This document shows positions 1 to 9,223 of a DNA stretch of 64,000 nucleotides, in pieces. The first letter of the stretch is position 1; every line of letters starts with the position of its first letter. The stretch covers positions 1,189,973 through 1,253,972 of the forward strand of contig NZ_OW370567.1 of NCBI RefSeq assembly GCF_936270435.1, given 5' to 3'. Made by a program: the position numbers and the translations under genes. This DNA is from Wolbachia endosymbiont of Oedothorax gibbosus (GTDB lineage: Bacteria > Pseudomonadota > Alphaproteobacteria > Rickettsiales > Anaplasmataceae). Below the pieces are notes generated by a model. The model made no database searches. It was not told the origin of the DNA and saw nothing but the letters and a program-made list of their open reading frames with translations.

Positions 1-145
1 AAAGACATGAGGTGCACATAGTGCAAAAATTAAGCATGATTTACGCCAAATACATTAAGTTTTTTTGTCATTAATCCACTGCGGAGATAAATAAATAGCT
101 TCAGTATCATGATAAGAGGACTGGCAAATGGTGTCAAGTAAGTTT
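1..145 (-). repeat. Dispersed 3'-flank repeat, copy downstream of uvrD
   Basis: Read on the minus strand this stretch starts about 90 bases after the uvrD stop. It matches copies after gltX (47.85-48.15 kb), mutL (31.7-32.1 kb) and the ferredoxin reductase gene (20.64-21.07 kb). Shared blocks are 'CTTGACA..GCCAGYCCYCTTATCA', a GAAG-TATTTATTTATCT block and a block reading 'TTTTTGCACTATGT' (gltX copy only). The copy runs off the left edge of the window. Confidence 0.6.
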
Positions 146-187
146 TTTCGTTTCTATTCCCAATGTTACATGGTTATGCAAGAGGTC

Positions 188-223
188 TAATGTATGCTCT
201 TAAGTTGACGCCATTGCCTGAAC
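188..223 (+). repeat. Solo end of the IS4-like element
   Basis: The bases at 199-223 are identical over 25 positions to 47288-47312, the right end of the IS4-like element at 45-47.3 kb. The adjoining bases 188-198 match, in reverse complement, the sequence at 45914-45925 that becomes contiguous with the other end once the inserted IS5 is removed. No transposase is attached here, so this looks like a relic or a short terminal-repeat element. Confidence 0.5.
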
Positions 224-232
224 GGTTACATT

Positions 233-2149
233 TTAGCAGTAGGCAATGTTGCTTTTAATTACCTCAACATTTTCTCTTGGCAATTCTTTAATGAACCGAG
301 AAGTGCGCATCGGTTGCCACTGGTTGTTAATTTCCCTCCTATCTGCACATGAAATGATTAACCTTTCTTTGGCTCTGGTTATGCCAACATATGCGAGTCT
401 CCTTTCTTCTTCTAAAGCTTTAGCACTTTTGTCATCAAAAGATCTCTGATGAGGAAATAATCCCTCTTCCCAACCAGGTAGAAACACGCACGGGAATTCA
501 AGTCCTTTTGCTGCATGAAGAGTCATAACATATACGGTGTCATCGTTATTCATATTATCCACTTCCATCACCAGACTTATATGCTCCAAGAAAGTTGTGG
601 CATTATCGAAATTTTTTAAAGATGAGATGAGCTCTTTGACATTTTCTATTCGTGCTAAGCCTGTTACCTCCTCATTTTCAAGCATTTCAATATAACCTGA
701 TTGGTTTGCTACGATTTTAACGAATTCATGCAGTGGTTTTACGCTTACTATTTCTTCCCAAGCTTTAATTTTATTTAAAAAATCATTTAGTGAGAGTTTA
801 ATTCTTTCGGTTACTTGATTACTATTAACTAATATTTTTGCTGCCTCAAAAAAAGAAATTTTGTTATCCTGAGCAGTCGTGTATATTTTCTTTAGAGTTG
901 TAGCTCCTATGCTTCTTTTTGGCCGGTTTACGATCCTTTCAAAAGCTAAGTCATCGTTATTGTTTGTAACAAGTCTTAAATATGCAATTACATCCCTGAT
1001 TTCCTGACGTTCGTAGAATTTTACGCCACTTATAATCTTGTAGGGAATTGAATATTTTATAAAATACTCTTCGAGAACTCTAGTTTGAAAAGTAGCCCTT
1101 ACCAGCACTGCAATGTCACTAAATCTGTATTGATTAAGCTTTAATATCTGTTCGCTTATGAACCTTGCTTCAGCTTTTCCGTCCCATAATTTTATTAGAT
1201 TTACCTTTTCCCCTTCAATGTTTGTTGTCCACAATTTTTTTTCTAAGCGAGTCTTATTGTGATTGATAACATATGACGCAGTTGCAAGTATGTGAGACGT
1301 TGATCTATAATTACATTCCAGTTTGAAGGTTTTTGCATTTTTAAAATCATCAGAAAATTTTAAAATGTTTTCAACTTCTGCACCACGCCAACTGTATATT
1401 GATTGATCGTCATCTCCTACACAGCAAATATTTGAGTGCTCTTTTGCAAGGTATTTTAGCCAAAGATATTGTATCGCATTTGTATCTTGATATTCATCTA
1501 CCATGACATATTTAAACTTGTTTTGGTAGTAGGACAGAACTTCGGTCTTTTGATTAAAGAGTTGTATGTTATATAGCAATAAGTCACCAAAATCGACAGA
1601 GTTAAGGAATTTTAACCTTTCCTGATACTGGTGATAGACTTTGAGTGCAGTTACGTACACTGGCCTAAATGATTGAATATCTTCCACTTCAGATGGCAAC
1701 AAACACTTTTCTTTCCATTGCTGAATAATATTCATAATGGTCTTACATTTTTCTGATAGGTAATCAGGGCTTATTTCATTAATAATATTTTTTATTACCT
1801 GTAATTGGTCATCCACACCAATGATTGTAAAATTGGAGTTTAAGCCCACAATTTCTGCATGCTGGCGCAAAATTTTCGCTGCAATTGCATGGAAAGTGCC
1901 AAGCCATGGTATATTTGTGCCCGTTAGCTCAAGTACCCTTGATACCATCTCATTTGCTGCTTTATTTGTAAATGTAACTGCTAATATTTCATCAGAGTAA
2001 GCGTGACCATTTCGAATTATATGTGCTATTCTTGAAGTGATCGTTCTTGTTTTTCCCGTTCCGGCTCCTGCCAGTATCAAAACTGGTCCATCTATGTTAG
2101 TTACAGCTGATTGTTGTTCTGGATTTAGCAGTGAGAGATAATCGTTCAT
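233..2149 (-). CDS. uvrD: ATP-dependent DNA helicase, UvrD/PcrA family
   Basis: Superfamily 1A 3'-5' helicase for nucleotide-excision and mismatch repair. A Q-motif lies at residues 8-16 and Walker A AGAGTGKT at 27-34. Motif II VDEYQDTN is at 217-224 and motif III GDDDQSIYSWRG at 245-256. The C-terminal half has the motif V/VI blocks MTLHAAKGLEFP and RRLAYVGITRAKERL. At 638 residues it is shorter than typical UvrD (about 720) and lacks the usual C-terminal extension, as is common in reduced genomes. ATG start; no operon partner on this strand. mutL is elsewhere in the window (29.8 kb), so both parts of a methyl-independent repair pair are present. UvrD and PcrA cannot be told apart from sequence alone. 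Confidence 0.93.
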   Translation of the reverse strand: MNDYLSLLNPEQQSAVTNIDGPVLILAGAGTGKTRTITSRIAHIIRNGHAYSDEILAVTFTNKAANEMVSRVLELTGTNIPWLGTFHAIAAKILRQHAEIVGLNSNFTIIGVDDQLQVIKNIINEISPDYLSEKCKTIMNIIQQWKEKCLLPSEVEDIQSFRPVYVTALKVYHQYQERLKFLNSVDFGDLLLYNIQLFNQKTEVLSYYQNKFKYVMVDEYQDTNAIQYLWLKYLAKEHSNICCVGDDDQSIYSWRGAEVENILKFSDDFKNAKTFKLECNYRSTSHILATASYVINHNKTRLEKKLWTTNIEGEKVNLIKLWDGKAEARFISEQILKLNQYRFSDIAVLVRATFQTRVLEEYFIKYSIPYKIISGVKFYERQEIRDVIAYLRLVTNNNDDLAFERIVNRPKRSIGATTLKKIYTTAQDNKISFFEAAKILVNSNQVTERIKLSLNDFLNKIKAWEEIVSVKPLHEFVKIVANQSGYIEMLENEEVTGLARIENVKELISSLKNFDNATTFLEHISLVMEVDNMNNDDTVYVMTLHAAKGLEFPCVFLPGWEEGLFPHQRSFDDKSAKALEEERRLAYVGITRAKERLIISCADRREINNQWQPMRTSRFIKELPRENVEVIKSNIAYC

Positions 2150-2249
2150 CGTAGCCCTATAGATTATAACTTCGTAAAGTTAAACCTATGATCGAAATAT
2201 TGTAAAGGTTTTATTGAATAGAACAGTTAAAGGATGCTTCACTCAAGTG

Positions 2250-2663
2250 TTACGTTTTGTATATATCTTTGTTAGGCAGCTTGGATGTGGTGGGTAACGA
2301 TAAATTGATCTGATCTAGGCTGCTGCTTGTTGGGTGGATAGGTGGAGTTTGGAATGGCTTATATGTACGGTTTAGTTCCTTCATTTCTATTTCTTCAACA
2401 AGGGGTTTTTCTTTTGGGGTATAGTGATTATGCGTTGCAGGTCGTTCAGTGAGATTTTCATATGTTTCTTTCAACCAAGTTCCGATATCATACATAAATC
2501 CATACACTTTTTCTTTAAATTCTCTCCATGATCTATCTAAACTGGCTAGTGTGTTATTAAAGTAAATTGTCATGTAATCTCTTGTGGTGTATTGATCATT
2601 CTCTCTATCTAGTTTTCCACTTTGCTTGTCACAAGTTTTGAAATAACCAAATATGTTGTACAT
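2250..2663 (-). CDS. Hypothetical protein, 137 aa
   Basis: I do not recognise this protein. The first 80 residues are mixed and rich in aromatic residues, with an amphipathic-looking stretch around 40-75 (WREFKEKVYGFMYDIG and following). The last 50 residues are rich in Pro, Ser and Thr and probably disordered. There is no signal peptide or membrane segment. It is divergent from the gene at 2860 across about 200 AT-rich bases. The codon pattern and compact placement between genes suggest it is real, but no function can be given. Confidence 0.55.
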   Translation of the reverse strand: MYNIFGYFKTCDKQSGKLDRENDQYTTRDYMTIYFNNTLASLDRSWREFKEKVYGFMYDIGTWLKETYENLTERPATHNHYTPKEKPLVEEIEMKELNRTYKPFQTPPIHPTSSSLDQINLSLPTTSKLPNKDIYKT

Positions 2664-2859
2664 TTTGAGCTACCGCTGACTATTAATATACATATATTAT
2701 GCATTAATAAATTAAAGTTGTCAAGAATTTTACTACTTGCACTCTGTAAAGTTTTTGTTGTATACTTTGAACTTTAAGAAAAATGGACGCCTAAATTTGA
2801 GAATTGTGAAAATATTAGTTAAAATTATTGTATGTTAAGTATAGTAAATAGGAGAAAAT

Positions 2860-3570
2860 ATGCCTACTAATTCTGATGAGCAAAGAAAACTTTCACTTGA
2901 AGAAATGGACATCATTAAATCTTTATGGTCTATAGAGTCAAATGCCTGTAGTGCTGGATTGGTTAAAGAAAAGATTGACAAACTAGATAAGTATGTTGAA
3001 TCTGTTTTAAAAGAGCCCACTAGGGAATTTATTAAACAAATTCACGAAATACGTGATGTATGTATGATGAATCTTGATTATTTCAATTGTGATACCTTGA
3101 GAGAACGCTGTTATAGAAAAATAGATGTAAAAAAATATGTGCAGTCTATTGGAGAGTGCTTAGAATGTACTGCAAAAATTTTGTACAAATTTGGTGAATT
3201 AAATGATGAAGAAAAACAACAAGATAGTGATTTAGTAGCAGAAAAACTTAAAATAATAGAAGAGATTTCACAAAAATCTAAAAGCAAACAAAATGCTCGT
3301 AGAGCTTATTGTGCTTTAGGTAGTGGTGCAGTGATAGGAGCAGCTATAGCATATCTTGCAGGAGCTGCTACTTTTACCCCAGCTATTGCTGCTGTTGCGG
3401 TATTTATTGCAGCCACTGTTATTGGTGCACTGGTGGGTTATGGTATTGGAAAGTTTTGCGAGAAAGTAAGTGAAGAAAGGCAAAAGGACCGTCATATGAG
3501 CATAGGTACTGCAATTAAGAATGTACTTACTCCTGAATGTTTAGAATCACAATCGCAAGTTTATCCATAA
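2860..3570 (+). CDS. Hypothetical membrane-hairpin protein, 236 aa
   Basis: Unrecognised family. Residues 1-148 are charged, helical and unusually Cys-rich for a cytosolic bacterial domain (Cys 30, 68, 77, 84, 100, 103). Residues 152-170 and 173-197 form two Gly/Ala-rich hydrophobic segments with repeated small residues, a helical hairpin like those that insert in or span membranes. The last 35 residues are charged. There is no cleavable signal peptide. A purine-rich site (aataggagaaaat) sits just before the ATG. It ends 73 bases before nuoJ but looks unrelated to complex I. It could be a secreted membrane-inserting protein of an intracellular bacterium; that is inference only. Confidence 0.65.
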   Translation: MPTNSDEQRKLSLEEMDIIKSLWSIESNACSAGLVKEKIDKLDKYVESVLKEPTREFIKQIHEIRDVCMMNLDYFNCDTLRERCYRKIDVKKYVQSIGECLECTAKILYKFGELNDEEKQQDSDLVAEKLKIIEEISQKSKSKQNARRAYCALGSGAVIGAAIAYLAGAATFTPAIAAVAVFIAATVIGALVGYGIGKFCEKVSEERQKDRHMSIGTAIKNVLTPECLESQSQVYP

Positions 3571-3574
3571 GGCA

Positions 3575-3648
3575 GGCATTTAGTATTGACTTTACAACAA
3601 TAGTCACTTTAAATTAGTAACTATTGTTGCAGTTAAAGTATCAATGCC
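3575..3648 (+). promoter_or_regulatory. Imperfect palindrome overlapping the nuoJ start
   Basis: Bases 3595-3604 and 3620-3629 form a perfect 10-bp inverted repeat with a 15-base loop. Weaker outer arms extend from 3575 to 3648, including GGCATT/AATGCC. The 3' arm covers the nuoJ ATG (3644) and is followed by a T-rich run inside nuoJ. It could end transcription of the upstream gene or attenuate the nuo operon. Confidence 0.35.
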
Positions 3649-4231
3649 TTTTTTCTTTTATTTTTTTGCAATTCTTAGCATTTTATCTGCTGTATGCGTA
3701 ATTAGCGCAAGAAATCCTGTGCATGCAGTATTATTTTTAATTTTCACCTTCGTTAACTCTGCAGTGCTTTTTATTCTTCTTGGAGCTGAATTCATCGCTA
3801 TGATGGTACTGATAGTATACATCGGTGCAGTTGCAGTGTTATTCCTCTTTGTAGTTATGATGCTTGATATTGATTACATAAGGTTGCGCCAGGGTTTTGC
3901 AAAGCATTTCACTCTTGGTGCTATGTTGTGTGTTGTGTTTTTTTTGATTATCAGTTTTGTTATTCGCAGCTCAGCACTGAATATAAGTAATGTTATAAAC
4001 TATAATGCCAATAATGTGAAAGCTATTGGTAATTTGCTGTATACCGACTACATGTACGCTTTTCATCTTTCTGGAATTTTGCTACTTGTTGCAATTGTCG
4101 GTGCAATTGCTCTTACTTTGCAGGACAAGAAAAAAGGAGTTAAAAAACAGAATGTATTAAAGCAATTGACACAATCTTCATCTGTAAAATTGGTTAAGGC
4201 TAAATTTGGAAAAGGAGTAGAATGGAAATAG
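3644..4231 (+). CDS. nuoJ: NADH-quinone oxidoreductase subunit J
   Basis: Membrane-arm subunit of respiratory complex I. The 195-residue protein has five hydrophobic helices. The family signature [19 protein letters not shown] lies in the second helix, and the conserved run [26 protein letters not shown] in the third (the TM3 that adopts a pi-bulge in complex I structures). It is first of the nuoJ-K-L-M-N block. Its last 10 bases overlap nuoK, indicating translational coupling. The tail after residue 160 is basic and not membrane-bound. Confidence 0.96.
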   Translation: MPFFFYFFAILSILSAVCVISARNPVHAVLFLIFTFVNSAVLFILLGAEFIAMMVLIVYIGAVAVLFLFVVMMLDIDYIRLRQGFAKHFTLGAMLCVVFFLIISFVIRSSALNISNVINYNANNVKAIGNLLYTDYMYAFHLSGILLLVAIVGAIALTLQDKKKGVKKQNVLKQLTQSSSVKLVKAKFGKGVEWK

Positions 4232-4530
4232 GATTAAATCATTTTCTGATAGTTGCTGCTATTTTGTTCACTGTTGGAATATGCGGTATTTTCATCAACC
4301 GTAAGAGCATAATCAACATACTGTTATCAATAGAAATATTACTCTTGGCAATTAATATCAATCTAGTCGCTTTTTCTGCCTTTATGAATGATATAGTTGG
4401 GCAAATTTTTGTGATGTTTGTGTTGACTGTTGCGGCAGCAGAGTCAGGAGTTGGGCTTGCAATATTGGTTGTATATTATAGAAGCCGTGGCAATATAGAT
4501 GTTGAACAAGCGAACTTAATGAAAGAATGA
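4222..4530 (+). CDS. nuoK: NADH-quinone oxidoreductase subunit K
   Basis: Small antiporter-like subunit of the complex I membrane arm (MrpC homolog), 102 residues with three transmembrane helices. The conserved acidic residue in the second helix ([14 protein letters not shown]) and the acid in the third ([15 protein letters not shown]) needed for proton transfer are both present. It overlaps nuoJ by 10 bases and is 4 bases from nuoL. Length is normal for the family. Confidence 0.97.
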   Translation: MEIGLNHFLIVAAILFTVGICGIFINRKSIINILLSIEILLLAININLVAFSAFMNDIVGQIFVMFVLTVAAAESGVGLAILVVYYRSRGNIDVEQANLMKE

Positions 4531-4534
4531 AAGT

Positions 4535-6391
4535 ATGATGGATATACTGAAATTAATAGTATTTTTGCCACTATTTGGTTCGCTATTTGCAGCACTTTTT
4601 AGAAGAGATGTTTTTAGTCAGTTAGTTACAACGGCAGGGATTGGAATATCTGCAGTTTTATCTTGGTATATTTTTCTCACCTTCTCTGAAAATTATCACT
4701 TGAGTTTATTTCCTTTATTTTCATTAAGTGTATTAAAAGTAAATTGGGCAATTAGTGTGGATGCTCTCTCATCCTTAATGCTTATTGTTATTACCACCGT
4801 TTCACTAGTAGTCCACCTCTATTCTATCGGTTATATGGAGCATGATAAAGGGAAGTCGAGGTTTTTTTCTTACCTATCGCTGTTCACATTTTGCATGATT
4901 GTGCTGGTTGTAAGCGATAATTTCGTGCAGCTTTTCTTTGGCTGGGAAGGAGTTGGCCTGTGTTCTTATTTACTCATAGGATTTTGGTTCCAAAAATATT
5001 CTGCAAATAATGCAGCAATTAAAGCATTTGTTGTAAATAGGGTAGGAGACTTTGCACTATTAATTGGAATCTTTCTTATTTATTATACATTTCACTCTTT
5101 GAAATTTACTGAAGTTTTTGACACAGCTGATCTTCTTGGCGCACAGAACATTAGGGCATTCTGCTGTGAATTTAAAATAATTCATATAATATGCATATTA
5201 CTTTTTATTGGCTGTATGGGTAAATCTGCACAGCTTGGTTTACATGTTTGGTTGCCAGATGCAATGGAAGGGCCAACCCCTGTTTCTGCACTCATTCACG
5301 CAGCAACGATGGTAACAGCAGGTATATTTTTAATAGCAAAATGTTCTCCATTGTTTGAGTTATCAAATGTGGCACGAGAATTAATAGTTATCGTTGGGGC
5401 ACTTACTGCTTTTTTTGCAGCCACCGTTGCGATTACTCAGAATGATATAAAGAAAATAATTGCTTATTCAACCTGCAGTCAACTTGGTTATATGTTCATG
5501 GCATGTGGGCTTTCTGCTTACAATGTTGCTATTTTTCATTTAATGACCCACGCTTTTTTTAAAGCTCTACTATTCCTTGGTGCTGGCAATGTGATTCATG
5601 CAATGCATCATGAGCAAAACATTCAGAAAATGGGAAATTGCTGGAAGAAAATCCCTTGCACTTACACTCTCATGTGGATTGGGTCTCTTGCGCTTTCTGG
5701 AATATTTCCATTTGCAGGTTTTTACTCAAAGGATTTGATAATTGAACATGCTTATAGCACGGATAGCTTTGCTTTTGTAATAAGCTTAGTTGTTGCATTC
5801 TTCACAGCGTTTTACTCTTGGAGGTTATTGCTTCTTGTGTTCCATAGCCAAAAACAAAGTAAAATTAATATACATGAAGCACCGAAGATTATGCTTATAC
5901 CATTACTGATACTTGCTTTTGGATCAGTATTTTCTGGAGTGTGGGGAGCAAATATTTTGAACATAACTAGTAATGCGTTTTGGAAATCAAGTTTAGTAGT
6001 TATTGATGAGCATGGAGTGCGTAATTTATTTATAAAATTGCTACCAACCTTGGCGAGCCTAAGTGGAATAGCACTTGCGTACCTAATTTACCAATATCAA
6101 GTAATTAGGCAAATTAAGAGTAAATTTTTACTTAAGTTTTTGCAGAATAAATGGTACTTTGATGAGGTGTATGAGTTTGTTATAATTGTACCAATAAGGT
6201 TTATGTCTAGGCTTCTATGGAAGTTTGATGTTAAGGCTATTGATTCATTTGGGCCAAATGGTGTTGTAAGATTGGTTAATGAATGTTCAAAAAGTTCTGT
6301 AAAGTTGCAAACTGGTTATATATTTGATTATGCATTTATTATGTTTGTTACTCTAATAATCGGTGCTTTATATATTATTGGAATTAAATAG
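4535..6391 (+). CDS. nuoL: NADH-quinone oxidoreductase subunit L
   Basis: Distal proton-pumping subunit of complex I, 618 residues. It shows the family core FFGWEGVGLCSYLLIGFW, the KSAQLGLHVWLPDAMEGPTPVSALIHAATMV block, and the Lys-containing helix QNDIKKIIAYSTCSQLGYM. The lateral helix and C-terminal anchor helix, which tie NuoL to NuoM and NuoN, are retained at the end of the protein. The second codon is also ATG (4538). The gap to nuoM is three bases. Confidence 0.97.
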   Translation: MMDILKLIVFLPLFGSLFAALFRRDVFSQLVTTAGIGISAVLSWYIFLTFSENYHLSLFPLFSLSVLKVNWAISVDALSSLMLIVITTVSLVVHLYSIGYMEHDKGKSRFFSYLSLFTFCMIVLVVSDNFVQLFFGWEGVGLCSYLLIGFWFQKYSANNAAIKAFVVNRVGDFALLIGIFLIYYTFHSLKFTEVFDTADLLGAQNIRAFCCEFKIIHIICILLFIGCMGKSAQLGLHVWLPDAMEGPTPVSALIHAATMVTAGIFLIAKCSPLFELSNVARELIVIVGALTAFFAATVAITQNDIKKIIAYSTCSQLGYMFMACGLSAYNVAIFHLMTHAFFKALLFLGAGNVIHAMHHEQNIQKMGNCWKKIPCTYTLMWIGSLALSGIFPFAGFYSKDLIIEHAYSTDSFAFVISLVVAFFTAFYSWRLLLLVFHSQKQSKINIHEAPKIMLIPLLILAFGSVFSGVWGANILNITSNAFWKSSLVVIDEHGVRNLFIKLLPTLASLSGIALAYLIYQYQVIRQIKSKFLLKFLQNKWYFDEVYEFVIIVPIRFMSRLLWKFDVKAIDSFGPNGVVRLVNECSKSSVKLQTGYIFDYAFIMFVTLIIGALYIIGIK

Positions 6392-6394
6392 AAG

Positions 6395-7837
6395 GTGTTG
6401 TTACTTAGTATATTCTTGCTTCCACTGATAGGAGCGTTGATTTTACCCTTAATCAGGATTAATCATCAATCTATACACTTAAGATTCCTTGCCCTATTTT
6501 TTGCTGTACTTCCATTTTTGCTTAGCATTGTAGCTTGTATAGAATTTGATTATAACAATGCGGACTTTCAGTTTGTCAGCTATCCAATCAAGAATGTAGG
6601 AATAGGGGTGGATGGTATATCGTTGCTTTTCCTTCTGCTTACAACTTTCTTGTTTGTAATTTGTATACTCTACAACTGCAAAATGAGTTATACGACCCTA
6701 AAAGCCTATATGGCATTATTTCTACTGCTTGAGAGTTTTGTAGTCGGTTTTTTCGTTTCACTGAATGCCATAAGCTTTTATGTGTTTTTTGAAGCTGTCT
6801 TAATACCAATGTTCTTTATTATTGGCATTTGGGGAGGGAAGCAAAGGATATATGCAACGTTTAAGTTGTTTCTTTATACATTAACTGGCTCATTATTATT
6901 TCTACTTGGATTGGTGTACATCTATAGCACTTTTGGGACGTTTAATATACAAAAATTAGCTACATTAGTGCCAAGCCTTGATCTTGAAGTGCAGTCATTG
7001 CTGTGGATTGCATTTTTTATTTCTTTTGCAATAAAAGTACCGATGTTTCCATTTCACACTTGGCTTCCTGATGCGCATGTGCAATCACCAACTTCTGGAT
7101 CTGTGATTTTAGCTGGCTTGCTTATTAAAATGGGGGGATATGGATTTTTAAGGTTTTCTATTCCAATGCTTCCTCAGGCAAGTTTGTATTTTTCAAATTT
7201 CGTTGTTGTGCTGAGCATTATTGCGGTGATATATGCTTCTCTAGTTGCGTTTGCTCAAGATGATATAAAGAAGTTAATAGCTTATTCTTCAATAGCACAT
7301 ATGGGGATCGTTACTGCTGGCCTCTTTTCATTTTGTGAGGAAGGAGTACTGGGTAGCATATTTCAAATGATTAGTCATGGCCTTATTTCTGCTGCTTTAT
7401 TTTTATGTGTTGGAATGCTATATACTCGAACTGGAACTTTGGAGATTGCAAAGTATTTTGGCATAGTAAACACAATGCCAAAATTTGGTTTTATGTTCAT
7501 TTTATTTTCAATGGCTTCAATAGGGCTACCTGGAACATCTGGATTCATAGGTGAGTTTTTGGCTATGGTTGGAATGTTTAAGAGCATAGGGTTTTTTACA
7601 GGATTTATCGCACTTGGCACTATTTTAAGCGCAGTTTATATGCTGAATTTATGTAAGCAAATAATATGGGGGGTTAGCTATTCTAAATTATTAAATAATC
7701 GCTTGGATAGCATAGAATTTTCTGTCTTAATTCTGCTTGCAGTGTTTGTTATTTTGCTTGGATTCTACCCAACCCTTGCACTGAATTATTTGAAGCCATG
7801 TATGGCAAATTTGTTAGTCAAATATAATGCGCTATGA
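6395..7837 (+). CDS. nuoM: NADH-quinone oxidoreductase subunit M
   Basis: Proton-pumping antiporter-like subunit of complex I, 480 residues and about 14 helices. Key signatures are FFEAVLIPMFFIIGIWGG (the conserved Glu of TM5), KVPMFPFHTWLPDAHVQSPTSGSVILAG, and AFAQDDIKKLIAYSSIAHMG with the pumping Lys residues. The start is GTG, three bases after the nuoL stop. The stop overlaps the nuoN start as ATGA, so translation is probably coupled. Confidence 0.97.
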   Translation: MLLLSIFLLPLIGALILPLIRINHQSIHLRFLALFFAVLPFLLSIVACIEFDYNNADFQFVSYPIKNVGIGVDGISLLFLLLTTFLFVICILYNCKMSYTTLKAYMALFLLLESFVVGFFVSLNAISFYVFFEAVLIPMFFIIGIWGGKQRIYATFKLFLYTLTGSLLFLLGLVYIYSTFGTFNIQKLATLVPSLDLEVQSLLWIAFFISFAIKVPMFPFHTWLPDAHVQSPTSGSVILAGLLIKMGGYGFLRFSIPMLPQASLYFSNFVVVLSIIAVIYASLVAFAQDDIKKLIAYSSIAHMGIVTAGLFSFCEEGVLGSIFQMISHGLISAALFLCVGMLYTRTGTLEIAKYFGIVNTMPKFGFMFILFSMASIGLPGTSGFIGEFLAMVGMFKSIGFFTGFIALGTILSAVYMLNLCKQIIWGVSYSKLLNNRLDSIEFSVLILLAVFVILLGFYPTLALNYLKPCMANLLVKYNAL

Positions 7838-9219
7838 ATTATATACAGATATTGCCGGAAACGTTCTCTATTATCTCCTCGTTAGTGTTGCTACTGCTTG
7901 GAATTATATTTAACCGCCGAACTATCAACTTATTAGCACTTGGCTGCACAGTGGTAACTTTGATTATTTTAATTATTTCGGCAGAAAACAATGAAATTTT
8001 TCTCTTTAATTCGTTGTTAAAACTCAATTTATACATCAGGTCAGCCCAAGGGTTAATTCTCAGCACAGGAATTTTAATACTTTTGATGCTGAATTTATCA
8101 AAATATGACTATAAATATGAATTTTCAATACTGATTCTTTTTGCGCTATTTGGCATGATAACTTTGGTTTCAGCAAATAGTCTGATTTCTTTTTATTTAG
8201 CTTTTGAGTTGATGAGTATATCTTTGTATGTTCTTGCTAGCTTTAATAAAGATTCAGCTTATTCATGTGAAGCAGGAGTGAAATATTTTACACTTAGTGC
8301 ACTATCTTCCTGCATTATGCTATATGGAATGTCGCTGCTTTATGGATATACAGGACAAGTCAATTTCTCTGAGCTCGGTTCATTCTTGCAAAACCATCAG
8401 ATAACTTATGGAATAGTTTTTGGGTTAGTTTTTATCCTTATTGGTTTGTGTTTCAAGCTTGCTATTGCTCCTTTTCATATGTGGGCTCCAGATGTCTATC
8501 AAGGTGCACCTACCATAGTAACTGCGTTTTTTTCTACGGCCCCAAAAGCTGCACTTGTAACATTTTTAATTCGATTGATGAATGAAGAGTTAGTAAATGT
8601 AAAAAGTTATGTTCAGCCTATTTTCTTATACGTTTCAGCATTGTCTGTGCTTATCTCAGCTTTTGGGGCCTTGCGTCAGCAAAACTTAAAAAGGCTGCTT
8701 GCTTACAGTTCAATTGGTCACATTGGTTTTATATTTGCTTCACTTTCTATTTTTACACAAGCAGGAACAGATAGTGCCTTAATGTATCTGGTGATATATA
8801 TCATCACAAGCATAGGGCTATTCTCATATCTCGTACAAATTGACGATGACGATTGTGATATTGCAAATTTATCTGGTATAGGGAAGAAACGCCCAATTGT
8901 AGCATTTCATCTTTCTGTGCTGTTACTCTCGATGTCGGGAATACCTCCACTTGCAGGTTTTATCGCTAAATTTTTTATATTCAAAAGTTTAATAAATTCT
9001 GGCTTTATCAGCCTGTCTTTGATCCTTGTAATAGCGAGTGTGATATCATGCTACTATTATTTAAATATCATGAAAGTTATGTATTTTGATAAAGCTAGTG
9101 GTAATAAGGTTGCTTATTCTAAGGGTCTATTCATTATCACTTCAGTGGCTTCACTGATCAACCTCGTTCTTTTCTTGTATGTAGAAGATCTTTACTCACT
9201 CATTGAACTAAAGAGCTGA
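7834..9219 (+). CDS. nuoN: NADH-quinone oxidoreductase subunit N
   Basis: Third antiporter-like subunit of complex I, 461 residues. It shows the SLISFYLAFELMSISLYVLASF helix with the conserved Glu, the motif KLAIAPFHMWAPDVYQGAPT, and QQNLKRLLAYSSIGHIGF with the conserved Lys. The end of the protein carries the usual PLAGFIAKFFIF block. The start ATG overlaps the nuoM stop. birA follows after 4 bases, so birA and the ccm genes are probably co-transcribed with complex I genes. Confidence 0.97.
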   Translation: MNYIQILPETFSIISSLVLLLLGIIFNRRTINLLALGCTVVTLIILIISAENNEIFLFNSLLKLNLYIRSAQGLILSTGILILLMLNLSKYDYKYEFSILILFALFGMITLVSANSLISFYLAFELMSISLYVLASFNKDSAYSCEAGVKYFTLSALSSCIMLYGMSLLYGYTGQVNFSELGSFLQNHQITYGIVFGLVFILIGLCFKLAIAPFHMWAPDVYQGAPTIVTAFFSTAPKAALVTFLIRLMNEELVNVKSYVQPIFLYVSALSVLISAFGALRQQNLKRLLAYSSIGHIGFIFASLSIFTQAGTDSALMYLVIYIITSIGLFSYLVQIDDDDCDIANLSGIGKKRPIVAFHLSVLLLSMSGIPPLAGFIAKFFIFKSLINSGFISLSLILVIASVISCYYYLNIMKVMYFDKASGNKVAYSKGLFIITSVASLINLVLFLYVEDLYSLIELKS

Positions 9220-9223
9220 CAAG

